NCBI GenBank assembly: GCA_018673255.1
Contig: JABHDC010000209.1
Coordinates: 1-50,562, forward strand
Direction: 5' to 3'
DNA: 50,562 nt
From: Gemmatimonadota bacterium
GTDB taxonomy: Bacteria; Latescibacterota; UBA2968; UBA8231
Below are positions 33,297 to 41,214 of the stretch, one piece after another. A model generated the notes under the pieces. That model had not been told where the DNA came from. It did not search any database and worked only from the letters and a program-made list of their open reading frames with translations. Made by a program: the position numbers and the translations under genes. Each line of letters begins with the position of its first letter. Position 1 is the stretch's first letter.

Positions 33297-33794
33297 ATGC
33301 AAGAGGACACACCCACCAACCGCCCGGCTACGTCATCCGGCTCACTGAATCGTCGGGACTTCGCCCGCTGTGCCCTGTGCACACTGGGGCTGCCGGCCGT
33401 CAGCATCGCCGTCGCTCGATCGATGGCTCGCGCCCAGGAGACACTCGTCGTGGATCTGGCCGATCCGGATTTCCAGGCACTGAGCGCTGTCGGTGGCGCC
33501 GTGAAGGTCCCCGTCACCGGCGAAAAGTATCCGATCCTCGTTGTGCGCATCGACGCGCAACAGATCATCGCCTACAGTTCGTCCTGCACCCACTGGGACT
33601 GCGAGGTCGATCTGCCCGATGAGACCGGTCGCGTCGAGTGTCACTGCCACGGATCGGAATTCGATCTGCAGGGCAGATACGTCGACGGACCAGCCGATGG
33701 CGACCTGCGACGTTACCCGTTGCAGATCGTGACCTCCACGGTGGTTTCGACGGCCACCTGGGGCGACATCAAGAGCACCGATCACGACCGTTAG
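33297..33794 (+). CDS. Tat-exported Rieske 2Fe-2S protein
   Basis: The 165-residue protein starts with a twin-arginine signal (LNRRDFARCALCTLGLP) ending near ARAQ, followed by a Rieske domain. The cluster ligands are Cys97-x-His99 (CTHWDC) and Cys115-x-x-His118 (CHCHGSEFD) with 15 residues between, the canonical spacing. It should carry electrons on the periplasmic side of the membrane, either with a cytochrome b elsewhere or as a soluble donor. No bc1 partner is adjacent. The region 33046-33296 separates it from the divergent glycyl radical gene and shows no clear promoter. Its TAG stop is formed with the first bases of the AGTGCCCTG repeat. Confidence 0.85.
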   Translation: MQEDTPTNRPATSSGSLNRRDFARCALCTLGLPAVSIAVARSMARAQETLVVDLADPDFQALSAVGGAVKVPVTGEKYPILVVRIDAQQIIAYSSSCTHWDCEVDLPDETGRVECHCHGSEFDLQGRYVDGPADGDLRRYPLQIVTSTVVSTATWGDIKSTDHDR

Positions 33795-33821
33795 TGCCCT
33801 GTTAAGGAGTCAGCCTTGTGA
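33793..33821 (+). repeat. Single-ended copy of the AGTGCCCTG repeat
   Basis: AGTGCCCTGTTAAGGAGT, then CAGCCTTGTGA, is identical over this length to the left end of the element at 35032. Its AG completes the Rieske gene's TAG stop. No inverted partner end is found before the next gene. AAGG and CCTT make a small internal hairpin. Confidence 0.7.
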
Positions 33822-33847
33822 CAATGGATTCCGGAGAGAGAGAACAC

Positions 33848-34867
33848 ATGACACAGATCGCGACACGGACCATCGGCCGCACGGGCATCGAGGTGAGTGA
33901 AGTCGGCTTCGGTGGAGCACCACTGGGCGAACTCTTCGAGACCGTCGCCGAAGACCAGGCGCAGGCAACCCTGGCCCAGGCCTGGGAGGGCGGTATCCGC
34001 TACTACGACACCTCGCCCTTCTACGGATACGGCAAAAGCGAGCATCGGGTCGGCCACTATCTGCGGCAGCAGTCACGCGACGATTTCGTAATCTCCACGA
34101 AGGTCGGACGCGTCTTCAAGCCCACGCGCAAGCGCGACTTCGACCCGGGTGGTTGGGTCGGCGGCATGAACTATGACTTTCACTTCGACTACACCTACGA
34201 CGGCATCATGCGTTCGTGGGAAGACAGCACGCAACGGCTGGGCATTCACAACCTCGACCTGCTGCTCATCCACGATCTGGACAGCTTCTTTCTGAATCAG
34301 CGACTCTTCGACACCTATATGGCCCAGCTGCTGGCTTCAGGCTGGCGGGCGTTGGACGAACTGAAATCCTCCGGCCTGATTCGTGGCATCGGGGCAGGCA
34401 TCAACACACCAGGCAATATCCCCGCCTTCCTCGATTCCGTCGATGTGGACGCTTTTCTCGTCGCCATGCCGTACACGCTCCTGGAACAGGGCGTGTTGGC
34501 CGATGAATTCCCCGCCTGCGCCGAACGGGGCGTGCACTTCATCATCGGTGCCGTCTTCGCTTCAGGGATTCTCGTCACCGGGCCCGTAGAGGGCGCCAAA
34601 TACGCCTACTCACCGGCCTCACCGGAGATCCTCGACAAGACCCGCCGCATCGAGGCGATCTGCAAGGATCACGATGTGCCGCTGGCCGCCGCGGCACTGC
34701 AGTTTCCCCTGGGCCACCCCCAGGTGAGTGCCATCATCCCAGGCGCCCTGGCCCCCTTCCACATCGACAGCACCCTGGAACTCTATCAACGCTCAATTCC
34801 GGCAGACTTATGGGCTCAACTGAAGTCCGAGGGGCTCATGCGAGAGGATGCCCCGACGCCGTCGTGA
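33848..34867 (+). CDS. Aldo/keto reductase, aldose/L-fucose dehydrogenase-like
   Basis: The 339-residue protein is an AKR of the D-threo-aldose 1-dehydrogenase/pyridoxal 4-dehydrogenase-like group. It shows GRTGIEVSEVGFGGAPLG at the start and the catalytic Asp and Tyr in YYDTSPFYGYGKSE, Lys in ISTKVGR and His in LLIHDLD. HPQVSAIIPGALAPFHID is the cofactor-binding end. These enzymes oxidise the anomeric carbon of sugars such as L-fucose or L-galactose, the first step of non-phosphorylating breakdown. GGAGAGAGAG precedes ATG 33848. It stands alone between two repeat copies. Confidence 0.85.
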   Translation: MTQIATRTIGRTGIEVSEVGFGGAPLGELFETVAEDQAQATLAQAWEGGIRYYDTSPFYGYGKSEHRVGHYLRQQSRDDFVISTKVGRVFKPTRKRDFDPGGWVGGMNYDFHFDYTYDGIMRSWEDSTQRLGIHNLDLLLIHDLDSFFLNQRLFDTYMAQLLASGWRALDELKSSGLIRGIGAGINTPGNIPAFLDSVDVDAFLVAMPYTLLEQGVLADEFPACAERGVHFIIGAVFASGILVTGPVEGAKYAYSPASPEILDKTRRIEAICKDHDVPLAAAALQFPLGHPQVSAIIPGALAPFHIDSTLELYQRSIPADLWAQLKSEGLMREDAPTPS

Positions 34868-34928
34868 GCGCAGCGTCGTGACGCTGGCGTTGTGAGCGCG
34901 GTGTTGTGACCTGGGCGTCATGCTACGA
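34859..34928. repeat. Degenerate 14-bp tandem repeat at the end of the aldo/keto reductase gene
   Basis: Units such as GCGTCGTGACGCTG, GCGTTGTGAGCGCG and GTGTTGTGACCTGG follow one another at 14-base spacing and start within the last codons of the gene. One unit contains the near-palindrome AGCGTC-GT-GACGCT. Between here and the next element, 34954-34970 and 34974-35002 hold two further inverted repeats (GGCCGAT/ATCGGCC and CGGCTCC/GGAGCCG), and I see no gene. Confidence 0.5.
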
Positions 34929-35031
34929 TCAATGCCCGTCGCATGACCGGTGTGGCCGATCCGATCGGCCCTTCGGCTCCGGGTGCCCTGCTTCGGGAGC
35001 CGGAGCTCCGTCGCCCATGTTCAGGCCACCG

Positions 35032-35195
35032 AGTGCCCTGTTAAGGAGTCAGCCTTGTGAAATTCGGGCATCGAGGCGCCTGGCTCACAAGGCGCGCGAC
35101 CGATGTGGGTCAGTGGGACCCATCGAGGGAGCGCAACGCGGTGAGCCAGGATGGATCGGCGGCCGAATACAAGGATTACTCCTTAACAGGGCACT
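35032..35195. mobile_element. MITE-like element with 18-bp perfect terminal inverted repeats
   Basis: The 164-bp unit is bounded by AGTGCCCTGTTAAGGAGT (35032-35049) and its exact inverse (35178-35195); pairing continues imperfectly inward to about 33 bases. Inside, CTGGCTCAC and GTGAGCCAG, and CGATGTGGGTC and GGGACCCATCG, are further inverted pairs, so the whole folds as a long hairpin. It carries no coding frame and no obvious target duplication (flanks CACCG and ATGGG). The right end supplies the TAG stop of the minus-strand propeller gene. A transposase acting in trans is inferred, not seen. Confidence 0.7.
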
Positions 35196-36327
35196 ATGGG
35201 ATCCAACGGGGGTGGTCGGCCCCCAGTTCGTCGCGTCCCTTGGCGAGGGGACGGGCGTTCTGCCCCCCAGCATCGGCGACCCAGATCGTGGGCGAATCAC
35301 CGGTGGGTGCGCGGCAGAAGAGTAACTGCGCCCCATCGGGTGACATACTCTGGCGGAAGTCCCAGATACCTTCGGCGGCGGGGGTCAGAGCGTCGCTGCT
35401 ATCGGTCCCGAGATCAAATCGACGAATCTGCGCGCCACCGCGAGCCTGTTCCGGCATGAAGTCCCGGTTGAAGTGGTCCACGTCCGGTCGCTCTGGCTGG
35501 TATTGCCAGGGGACGCGGGATTCAGGCAGAAAGCAGGAGGCCAGCAAGGCACCGTCGGGTGACCACAGGGGCATATTGGACCCGCCGCCGTGGCGATCCG
35601 CTGGACCATAGGTGGCAGCGAACCACAGGCTCTGTTCCGTCGTCAGCAGACGCTGCTCGGAGCCGTCCGGACGGCTGACGCAGAGATCTGCCCCATCGTG
35701 ACCGGGGTCCTGCTGATAGCGGCAGGCCTGGTAGGCCAGCCATTGCCCGTCAGGCGACCACTGGGGGGCGAAGTACAGATACTCGTCATGGGCGGCGACC
35801 AGCGTGCGGTCCTTCCCGAACAGATCGCTGGTCCAGATCTGGTAACCGGATGGACTGGCCAGGTGGCAGGCCAGCCGCTTGCCATCCGGGCTGAGACTAT
35901 AGCCGTAGGGCAGCCCCTCACCGATCAGAGTCACCGCGTGCGCATCCGCGCCGGTGAGATCCGTGTTGTAGACCTGTCCCCCTTCGTCACCGACCACCTG
36001 GATCAGCATACGCTCGTCGTTGAGCAGCAACTGCGGTGTCTGAAAGGTGGAGAGGCGGGGCTGGCTAACCAGCTCCTCCAGCGCGTCGCGGTCCGGATCG
36101 TAGGCCCACACATGCGTCGGCGTCTTGTGGTAGAACTCGGCGAAGGGCCTGCCAGGGCCATCGCGCCGGGCCTCCATACTGAGCAGGAGCAGGCGACCAT
36201 CGGAGAAGGTGCCGCAAGGCTGCCAGGTCTCCTGGTCTGGAATGTCGAGGGCGAGGTAGTGCAGATGGCTGCCGTCGGCGTGGATCCGGGCCGTGTGCCC
36301 CTGCGACGTGAAGAGGATGTTGGACAT
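35194..36327 (-). CDS. TolB-like beta-propeller protein
   Basis: The 377-residue product is a WD40/PD40-type propeller with recurring blades: YGYSLSPDGKRLACHLAS, FAPQWSPDGQWLAYQA, MPLWSPDGALLASCF and RQSMSPDGAQLLFCR. No signal peptide is present, so it may be a cytoplasmic enzyme or binding protein, possibly lyase-like, rather than TolB itself. ATG 36327 is taken as the start because blade homology begins at MSNILFTSQGH; the frame upstream looks non-coding and contains a TGAGG repeat. The ribosome binding site is weak. The TAG stop lies at the edge of the MITE-like element, so the native C-terminus may be lost. Confidence 0.7.
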   Translation of the reverse strand: MSNILFTSQGHTARIHADGSHLHYLALDIPDQETWQPCGTFSDGRLLLLSMEARRDGPGRPFAEFYHKTPTHVWAYDPDRDALEELVSQPRLSTFQTPQLLLNDERMLIQVVGDEGGQVYNTDLTGADAHAVTLIGEGLPYGYSLSPDGKRLACHLASPSGYQIWTSDLFGKDRTLVAAHDEYLYFAPQWSPDGQWLAYQACRYQQDPGHDGADLCVSRPDGSEQRLLTTEQSLWFAATYGPADRHGGGSNMPLWSPDGALLASCFLPESRVPWQYQPERPDVDHFNRDFMPEQARGGAQIRRFDLGTDSSDALTPAAEGIWDFRQSMSPDGAQLLFCRAPTGDSPTIWVADAGGQNARPLAKGRDELGADHPRWIP

Positions 36328-36341
36328 TGTGGGTGGCCGGC

Positions 36342-36361
36342 TGAGGTGAGGTGAGGTGAGG
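36342..36361. repeat. TGAGG x 4 microsatellite
   Basis: Four perfect TGAGG units lie 15 bases upstream of the propeller start codon. On the coding strand they read CCTCA. Length change here could alter spacing to a promoter, but no promoter is recognised. Confidence 0.7.
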
Positions 36362-36479
36362 AAGCAGAGGATGCAGGGGAAGCAGCAAATGCAATGGACG
36401 TGGAAAGACTGGCACACACAGGGCGCGACGGCAACCGGCGTGGCCGACCCGGCCAACCCATCGGCGCCGGGTACCGAAT

Positions 36480-36551
36480 GCCCTGTTAGGAAATGATCCT
36501 CGTGTTCTTCTGCTGCCGATCCATCCAGAATCGCCGCGTCCCTAACAGGGC
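36480..36551. repeat. Diverged hairpin copy of the AGTGCCCTG element
   Basis: GCCCTGTTAGG (36480-36490) and CCTAACAGGGC (36541-36551) are perfect 11-base inverted repeats enclosing 50 bases. The sequence just left of it (36434-36472) resembles that left of the complete element (34946-34985), so the repeat unit may be larger than the hairpin. It lies between two minus-strand propeller genes and could also stop transcription from the upstream one. Confidence 0.6.
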
Positions 36552-36624
36552 TTCAGAATCGACTCTGTTCCTTCACCAGGCCCCAGGCTCGCAGAGGCAC
36601 GCCATTCGGTGGCATGGTCGCGAC

Positions 36625-37614
36625 TCACTTGGGCCAGCTTCCTTTCGCCAATTCCCGAGGAGATCCACCAAATGCTGGCACGATGAAGATCCTGTCAGCT
36701 GCTTCCTCTACCCCGTAGTCCCTCCCGTGGTATGCCACGTAGGTGCCATCCGGCGACCACACCCCCCCGGTGGGAGCAGCGTCACTCCGACCGGCAGCGA
36801 CAGACTGGACGCGACCCGTACCGACATCGATGTGATACATCCCGGCCTGCCCGTCATGGCGGGAAAAGAGAATTCTCTGGCTGTCCGGTGACCACACGGG
36901 CCAGGAAGGATCCTGAACGGCTCGGGTTCCGAAGTCCTGGATCTGGCCGGTCTCAACATCCAGGCAGGAGAAACAGTAGCCACCGCCCTCGCAGCCGGAA
37001 ACGATCATCCGCGTCCCATCCGGCGAGAGCGGTGTGTCGCCATAGATCGAGCGCTGCTCGGCTACGAGTTCCTCCTGGAAGGTTGTCAGGTCAAACGTCA
37101 AGATGTCGTAAGTGAAAGAGTGGCCCTCTTTCAGCCGCGAGAAATAGATGACACCTGGCGTCACCGGCGACCACACCCATCTCCGCACCTGCTCGATCAG
37201 GAGTTCCTTCTCGACCGTCCCATCGGCATTCGCCGTGTAGAGACCGCCACCACGCTGATAGACGACCACACTGCCATCAGCAGACCGGTGAAGCTCCACA
37301 CTGCCGGGGTCAGGTGCAGGCATCCAGCCTTCCGACGAAATGGTCAGGGTCGTGCCATCACTCTGACGAATCAGAACGCCATCGCCATATCTTCCGTGGA
37401 CTCTGCCGTCGGTGACATACTTGAGGTCACCCGTCTCGGCATCGACTGCGTAGACACCTGGCTCATTCTCGCGGCTGAAGTAGATCGTACCCTCCTGTGC
37501 ACCGGTGGGCACGATGAACCCAACCAGCAGCGTCAGAAGGAAGCTGCAGAGACATGCGAACTGGCCGTCAGGTCGACCCATCCGAGGCCTCGTGATCTTC
37601 GTCTGTCTCTTCAT
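36625..37614 (-). CDS. Secreted TolB-like beta-propeller protein
   Basis: The 329-residue product starts with a signal peptide (FACLCSFLLTLLVGFIVPTGAQ) and continues with propeller blades containing TPLSPDGTRMIVSG, PVWSPDSQRILFSRHDG and GVWSPDGTYVAYHG. Lengths and repeats resemble the propeller half of TolB, but the N-terminal TolB domain is missing and no tol-pal genes are near. It probably acts in the periplasm. ATG 37614 is preferred because the signal peptide starts there and AGGAGGG lies 10-12 bases upstream. It is followed by the hairpin repeat at 36480. Confidence 0.7.
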   Translation of the reverse strand: MKRQTKITRPRMGRPDGQFACLCSFLLTLLVGFIVPTGAQEGTIYFSRENEPGVYAVDAETGDLKYVTDGRVHGRYGDGVLIRQSDGTTLTISSEGWMPAPDPGSVELHRSADGSVVVYQRGGGLYTANADGTVEKELLIEQVRRWVWSPVTPGVIYFSRLKEGHSFTYDILTFDLTTFQEELVAEQRSIYGDTPLSPDGTRMIVSGCEGGGYCFSCLDVETGQIQDFGTRAVQDPSWPVWSPDSQRILFSRHDGQAGMYHIDVGTGRVQSVAAGRSDAAPTGGVWSPDGTYVAYHGRDYGVEEAADRIFIVPAFGGSPRELAKGSWPK

Positions 37615-37927
37615 CACACTGGTCACCCTCCTGTCGGAAGCTACCCAGATACGAGAACGCTTTTCAACAAAGATCCGCCCAGGTGTATGCGAGAAAACGC
37701 ATAGGACGGTGCGCTGTGGGCACATGGGGGCCAGGCGGTGGTGGTGGAGTTTGGTGATGGTTGAACCTGGCGGCACTTGAATTGAGACGGCCGGCTCGAG
37801 GTCAAAACCCCAAGGTCGCGGCCGGGCCCCTTGAGAAACTCGGGCGAAGAGTGCGCTGGCTGCCACCAACGCGAGTAGTTCAGATTATCACTTGCAGTTC
37901 AGATCACTGAGGCTCTGCTACTTCACA
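37615..37927. other. Intergenic region without a gene
   Basis: This 313-bp stretch holds no convincing reading frame. TATGCG and CGCATA form a hairpin near 37690, in the leader region of the secreted propeller gene. CAAGG and CCTTG around 37810-37833 flank a GC-rich loop; on the minus strand this is followed by GGGGTTTT and could end the CPBP/peptide transcript. AGTTCAGAT is directly repeated near 37877 and 37895. Confidence 0.35.
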
Positions 37928-38212
37928 CTACCAGCTGCTGGGCAGATGGCATGTGGCCGCACACTCGATGGCGGTACCGCCGATGGCGCCGGCAGCGAAC
38001 CCGATGGCGCCACCTGCCAGGCCCATACCACTGTACGTTCCAACTTTTATGGCTGCCTTCTCATGTGCTGCGGTGACCGCCGGATCCCGACCCGTCGAAC
38101 CGGGAAAATCATTCCAGGCGCCCTTGCCTTTGTCGTTCGCTTCCTGGTTATACAAGACGCCTGATGACTGACGGATGCGGGGAGGTTTGGTGAGCTTGCT
38201 TCTTACTTCCAT
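37928..38212 (-). CDS. 94-residue glycine-zipper peptide coupled to a CPBP protease
   Basis: The product has a basic, polar N-terminal half (MEVRSKLTKPPRIRQ; NQEANDKGKGAWND) and a hydrophobic glycine-rich C-terminal half (GTYSGMGLAGGAIGF, then AAGAIGGTAIECAATC) that could insert in a membrane as a glycine zipper or helical hairpin. Two cysteines lie near the end. A perfect AAAGGA (38218-38223) sits five bases before ATG 38212, and the start overlaps the last ten bases of the CPBP protease gene in another frame. I do not recognise a family. Small GxxxG-rich peptides beside CPBP proteases include class II bacteriocins, for which the protease gives immunity or processing; that role here is inference. 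Confidence 0.6.
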   Translation of the reverse strand: MEVRSKLTKPPRIRQSSGVLYNQEANDKGKGAWNDFPGSTGRDPAVTAAHEKAAIKVGTYSGMGLAGGAIGFAAGAIGGTAIECAATCHLPSSW

Positions 38213-38976
38213 GGGATTCCTTTCGACTCAGGGGAGGCGATGAATGGCAGCCAGCGCAGGAAGTAGAGGGTCATCATGAGGTTCACGACCAGGTGGAAGA
38301 GAGCCGGGACCAGAGCCGTCTGGTATCGCTTGTAGAGACTCGCTGACACGAGACCGACCACAAGGATGAAGGCGAGAGACGGTTCGAAGAGATCATCGAG
38401 ATGCATGCCGGCGAAGATGGTTGCGGAGAGTGGGATCGGCAGCCATGGTAGGTGCCACCGCCCCAGAGCCGGTTGAAGAACGCCGCGGAAGTAGATCTCT
38501 TCACAGAACGATCCAACCAGTACACGCGCGATGACACTCAGCGCGACAACCCACTGCCAGGGAATCGCGGTGACGAGACGCACGTCCCAGATATCGGAGG
38601 GCGTGAGCACCAGACCGGCCACCGACCAGGCAGCGCCGAGGGCCAACCCGCTGCCGACGGAGATCCAGATCCAGCCCCATCCCGGGGGAACGCAGAGAGT
38701 GCGGGAGAGGGTGAGTCCTGCCCGTCGGAGAATCCACAGGGACAGCATCAGCAGGAGACCGTTGCGCGTCAGGACCCCCAGAGCCATGGTCACCTCGATG
38801 AACGCGTGGTGGTCGAATGTGTTACCCACTGCCTTGCTGAGCAGGTAGACACCGGCACCCAGAAGGCCACCTATCATGTCGCCTCCCTGCAGGGCGACGG
38901 GAAGAACCACCAGGATCAGCACGATGTGTATGCTCTGCAGCGAGCGCTGACCGTTCTGTGTCTGTCCCTCGATCAT
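38203..38976 (-). CDS. CPBP-family intramembrane metalloprotease (Abi/Rce1-like)
   Basis: The 257-residue membrane protein carries the three CPBP motifs: EExxxR in FCEEIYFRGV, Phe and His in IFAGMHLDD, and HxxxN in LFHLVVN, all placed in predicted transmembrane helices. CPBP proteases cleave peptides within the membrane and in bacteria are often tied to bacteriocin immunity or processing, or to envelope stress. ATG 38976 follows AAAGG by seven bases. The gene overlaps the small glycine-zipper gene at its 3' end, so both should be made together. Confidence 0.88.
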   Translation of the reverse strand: MIEGQTQNGQRSLQSIHIVLILVVLPVALQGGDMIGGLLGAGVYLLSKAVGNTFDHHAFIEVTMALGVLTRNGLLLMLSLWILRRAGLTLSRTLCVPPGWGWIWISVGSGLALGAAWSVAGLVLTPSDIWDVRLVTAIPWQWVVALSVIARVLVGSFCEEIYFRGVLQPALGRWHLPWLPIPLSATIFAGMHLDDLFEPSLAFILVVGLVSASLYKRYQTALVPALFHLVVNLMMTLYFLRWLPFIASPESKGIPWK

Positions 38977-39482
38977 TGCTCGCCTTTCAAGTCTTCGCAG
39001 TCTGCAGCTTGGGGTTCTCGGTACACACAGGACCAGACCAAAGTGTCTCGTCCTTTCCTTGTCCAACCCAGATTCCTTGTCCAACCCAGATCCGCTTCGT
39101 CCAGCCTGGCGTCGCCAGACCTCAGGACGAAACGGCCGTGTGCTCTTGTTGCCCACATCATCTTTTGCAAGAGTGAGGCCATCCCTGCTGCAGCCACGGT
39201 AGTGGCGGTAACGACTGTCAGAACAGCCGGTTACACCCAGGTCCGAAGCGAGTGTCCGGGGATCGCCCTGTGTATTCAGGGCGACATCAGCGGCGACGAA
39301 TCGCACCACTCGTTAAGAATTGTGTTACTCGTATTGAGTAGCCACGCACTGGGCCATATCCGATCCGGCAACCAGGGCGTCTGGCATTGACGGATCTCTA
39401 CCTTCGGGAAGGTCAATCGCCATCCCTGATTCGGCAGTCTTGAATCATTCCTGAATCCGGCCGATCCGCGTAGGAGTCTCTC
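38977..39482. other. Intergenic region with an 18-bp duplication and a hairpin
   Basis: This 506-bp divergent region between the CPBP and selO genes shows no supported gene. It contains a perfect tandem duplication of TTCCTTGTCCAACCCAGA (39055-39072 and 39073-39090), and an eight-base inverted repeat TCGCCCTG/CAGGGCGA (39263-39270, 39277-39284). The promoters of both genes should lie here, but no clear pair of hexamers stands out. Confidence 0.5.
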
Positions 39483-41114
39483 TTGAGCAGTCCTCTCGAA
39501 CCATTGATCTTCGACAATCGCTTCACTCTGGACCTGCCAGCCGATCCAGAGGTGACGAACCAGCGTCGGCAGGTCATGGGTGCCTGCTATTCCCGCGTCC
39601 TGCCGAAATCAACACGGCAACCAGAACTGGTCGCTCATTCACACGAGGTGGCCCAGCTGCTGGATCTGACGGAGGAAGCATGTGCCTCCGAGCAGTTCCT
39701 TCGGGTGTTCTCCGGCAATGAAGTGCTGGCGACGATGGATCCCTATGCGACCTGCTATGGTGGTCATCAATTCGGGAACTGGGCCGGCCAACTGGGCGAT
39801 GGTCGGGCGATCAATCTGGGCGAGATCATCAATGGTGACGGCGAACGCTGGGCTCTGCAGCTGAAGGGGGCCGGTCCCACGCCGTATTCCCGTACCGCGG
39901 ATGGTCTGGCGGTGCTGCGATCATCGGTGCGGGAGTTCCTCTGCAGCGAGGCGATGCATCACCTCGGCGTTCCCACGACGCGGGCCCTGTCTCTCACTCT
40001 GACGGGGGATCAGGTTCTGCGTGACATGTTCTATGATGGCCATCCGCAGCAGGAGCCGGGAGCCGTCGTCTGTCGCGTGGCGCCCTCTTTCACGCGCTTT
40101 GGCAGTTTCGAGATCTTCGCGTCGCGCCAGGAACATGACGTACTGCGACAGTTGCTCGACTACACGATCCGGACCGATTTCCGGCACCTGCCCGAGCCCA
40201 GCATCGATACCTACTTGATGTGGTTCGACGAGGTCTGCCGGCGAACGGCGGCGATGATCGTCCACTGGATGCGGGTCGGTTTCGTTCACGGCGTCATGAA
40301 CACGGACAACCTGTCAGTTCTCGGGCTCACCATCGACTACGGTCCCTATGGCTGGCTGGAGGACTTCGACCCGGAGTGGACACCGAACACGACAGACGCG
40401 GAAGGACGGCGTTACCGTTTCGGGCAGCAGCCGCAGATCGCTCAGTGGAATCTGGCACAGCTGGCTCGTGCCCTGGCACCGATCGTTGAGCAAGTGGAGC
40501 CCCTGCAGGAATCTCTCATGCGCTACTCGAAGCTCTACAACGATGGCTATCACACCATGATGGCGCGGAAGCTGGGGCTGACATCCTTCGAGTCGGCGAC
40601 CGATATGGATCTCATCAGCGAGCTGCAATCGGTGCTACAGCTGCGCGAGACCGACATGACCCTGTTCTACCGGGCCCTGGCGGATCTGGAGCCGTATGAC
40701 ACCTCGTCGACTGCTGAACTGGCCCACGAGGGCCTGCTGGCGCCCTTTGAGGCGGCGTATTACCAGGCGGATCCACCTGCAGGAGAGGAACGGGACCGCA
40801 CGCTGAACTGGATGCGCGCCTATGTCGATCGAGTGCGCAACGATGGGCCGGGCAGCGGAGGTGATGCCGGGCCCGCCAACGAGGCGCGGCGCCAACGGAT
40901 GAATGCCGTCAATCCGAAATACGTACTACGCAACTATCTGGCGCAGCTGGCGATCGACAAGTCTGCCGAAGGCGATCACTCCATGGTGCAGGAACTGCTG
41001 GAGGTACTGCGCAAACCCTATGACGAGCAGCCAGGCAAGGAGGCCTTCGCCCAGAAGCGACCTGAATGGGCCCGCCATCGGGCGGGGTGCTCCATGTTGT
41101 CCTGCAGTTCATGA
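39483..41114 (+). CDS. selO: Protein adenylyltransferase SelO (YdiU family), cysteine form
   Basis: The 543-residue protein matches SelO/YdiU throughout: FSGNEVLATMDPYATCYGGH, then QFGNWAGQLGDGRAINLGEI, then LQLKGAGPTPYSRTADGLAVL, then HGVMNTDNLSVLGLTIDYGP and a C-terminal AGCSMLSCSS. SelO is a pseudokinase-fold enzyme that transfers AMP to protein hydroxyls; the GVMNTDN and DYGP segments bind metal and ATP. In animals the penultimate-region cysteine is selenocysteine (CxxU); here both are cysteine. The start appears to be TTG 39483, seven bases after TAGGAG. SelO is linked to oxidative stress and redox control in other bacteria, which fits the peroxiredoxin in this window only loosely. Confidence 0.93.
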   Translation: MSSPLEPLIFDNRFTLDLPADPEVTNQRRQVMGACYSRVLPKSTRQPELVAHSHEVAQLLDLTEEACASEQFLRVFSGNEVLATMDPYATCYGGHQFGNWAGQLGDGRAINLGEIINGDGERWALQLKGAGPTPYSRTADGLAVLRSSVREFLCSEAMHHLGVPTTRALSLTLTGDQVLRDMFYDGHPQQEPGAVVCRVAPSFTRFGSFEIFASRQEHDVLRQLLDYTIRTDFRHLPEPSIDTYLMWFDEVCRRTAAMIVHWMRVGFVHGVMNTDNLSVLGLTIDYGPYGWLEDFDPEWTPNTTDAEGRRYRFGQQPQIAQWNLAQLARALAPIVEQVEPLQESLMRYSKLYNDGYHTMMARKLGLTSFESATDMDLISELQSVLQLRETDMTLFYRALADLEPYDTSSTAELAHEGLLAPFEAAYYQADPPAGEERDRTLNWMRAYVDRVRNDGPGSGGDAGPANEARRQRMNAVNPKYVLRNYLAQLAIDKSAEGDHSMVQELLEVLRKPYDEQPGKEAFAQKRPEWARHRAGCSMLSCSS

Positions 41115-41214
41115 AGCGCGCTAAATCTGCTCTACTATCCGCAATGTCCCACTCTTCCCAGGATTGTGTCCACCCCACCCTCACATTCTGCCGGATCTGC
41201 CTTACATTCTGGGG

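Noticed and set aside
38452..39390. Plus-strand frame of 312 codons across the CPBP gene and its upstream region
   Set aside because: It is antisense to the CPBP protease motifs and low in hydrophobic or domain-like content; the CPBP frame has motifs and a ribosome binding site.
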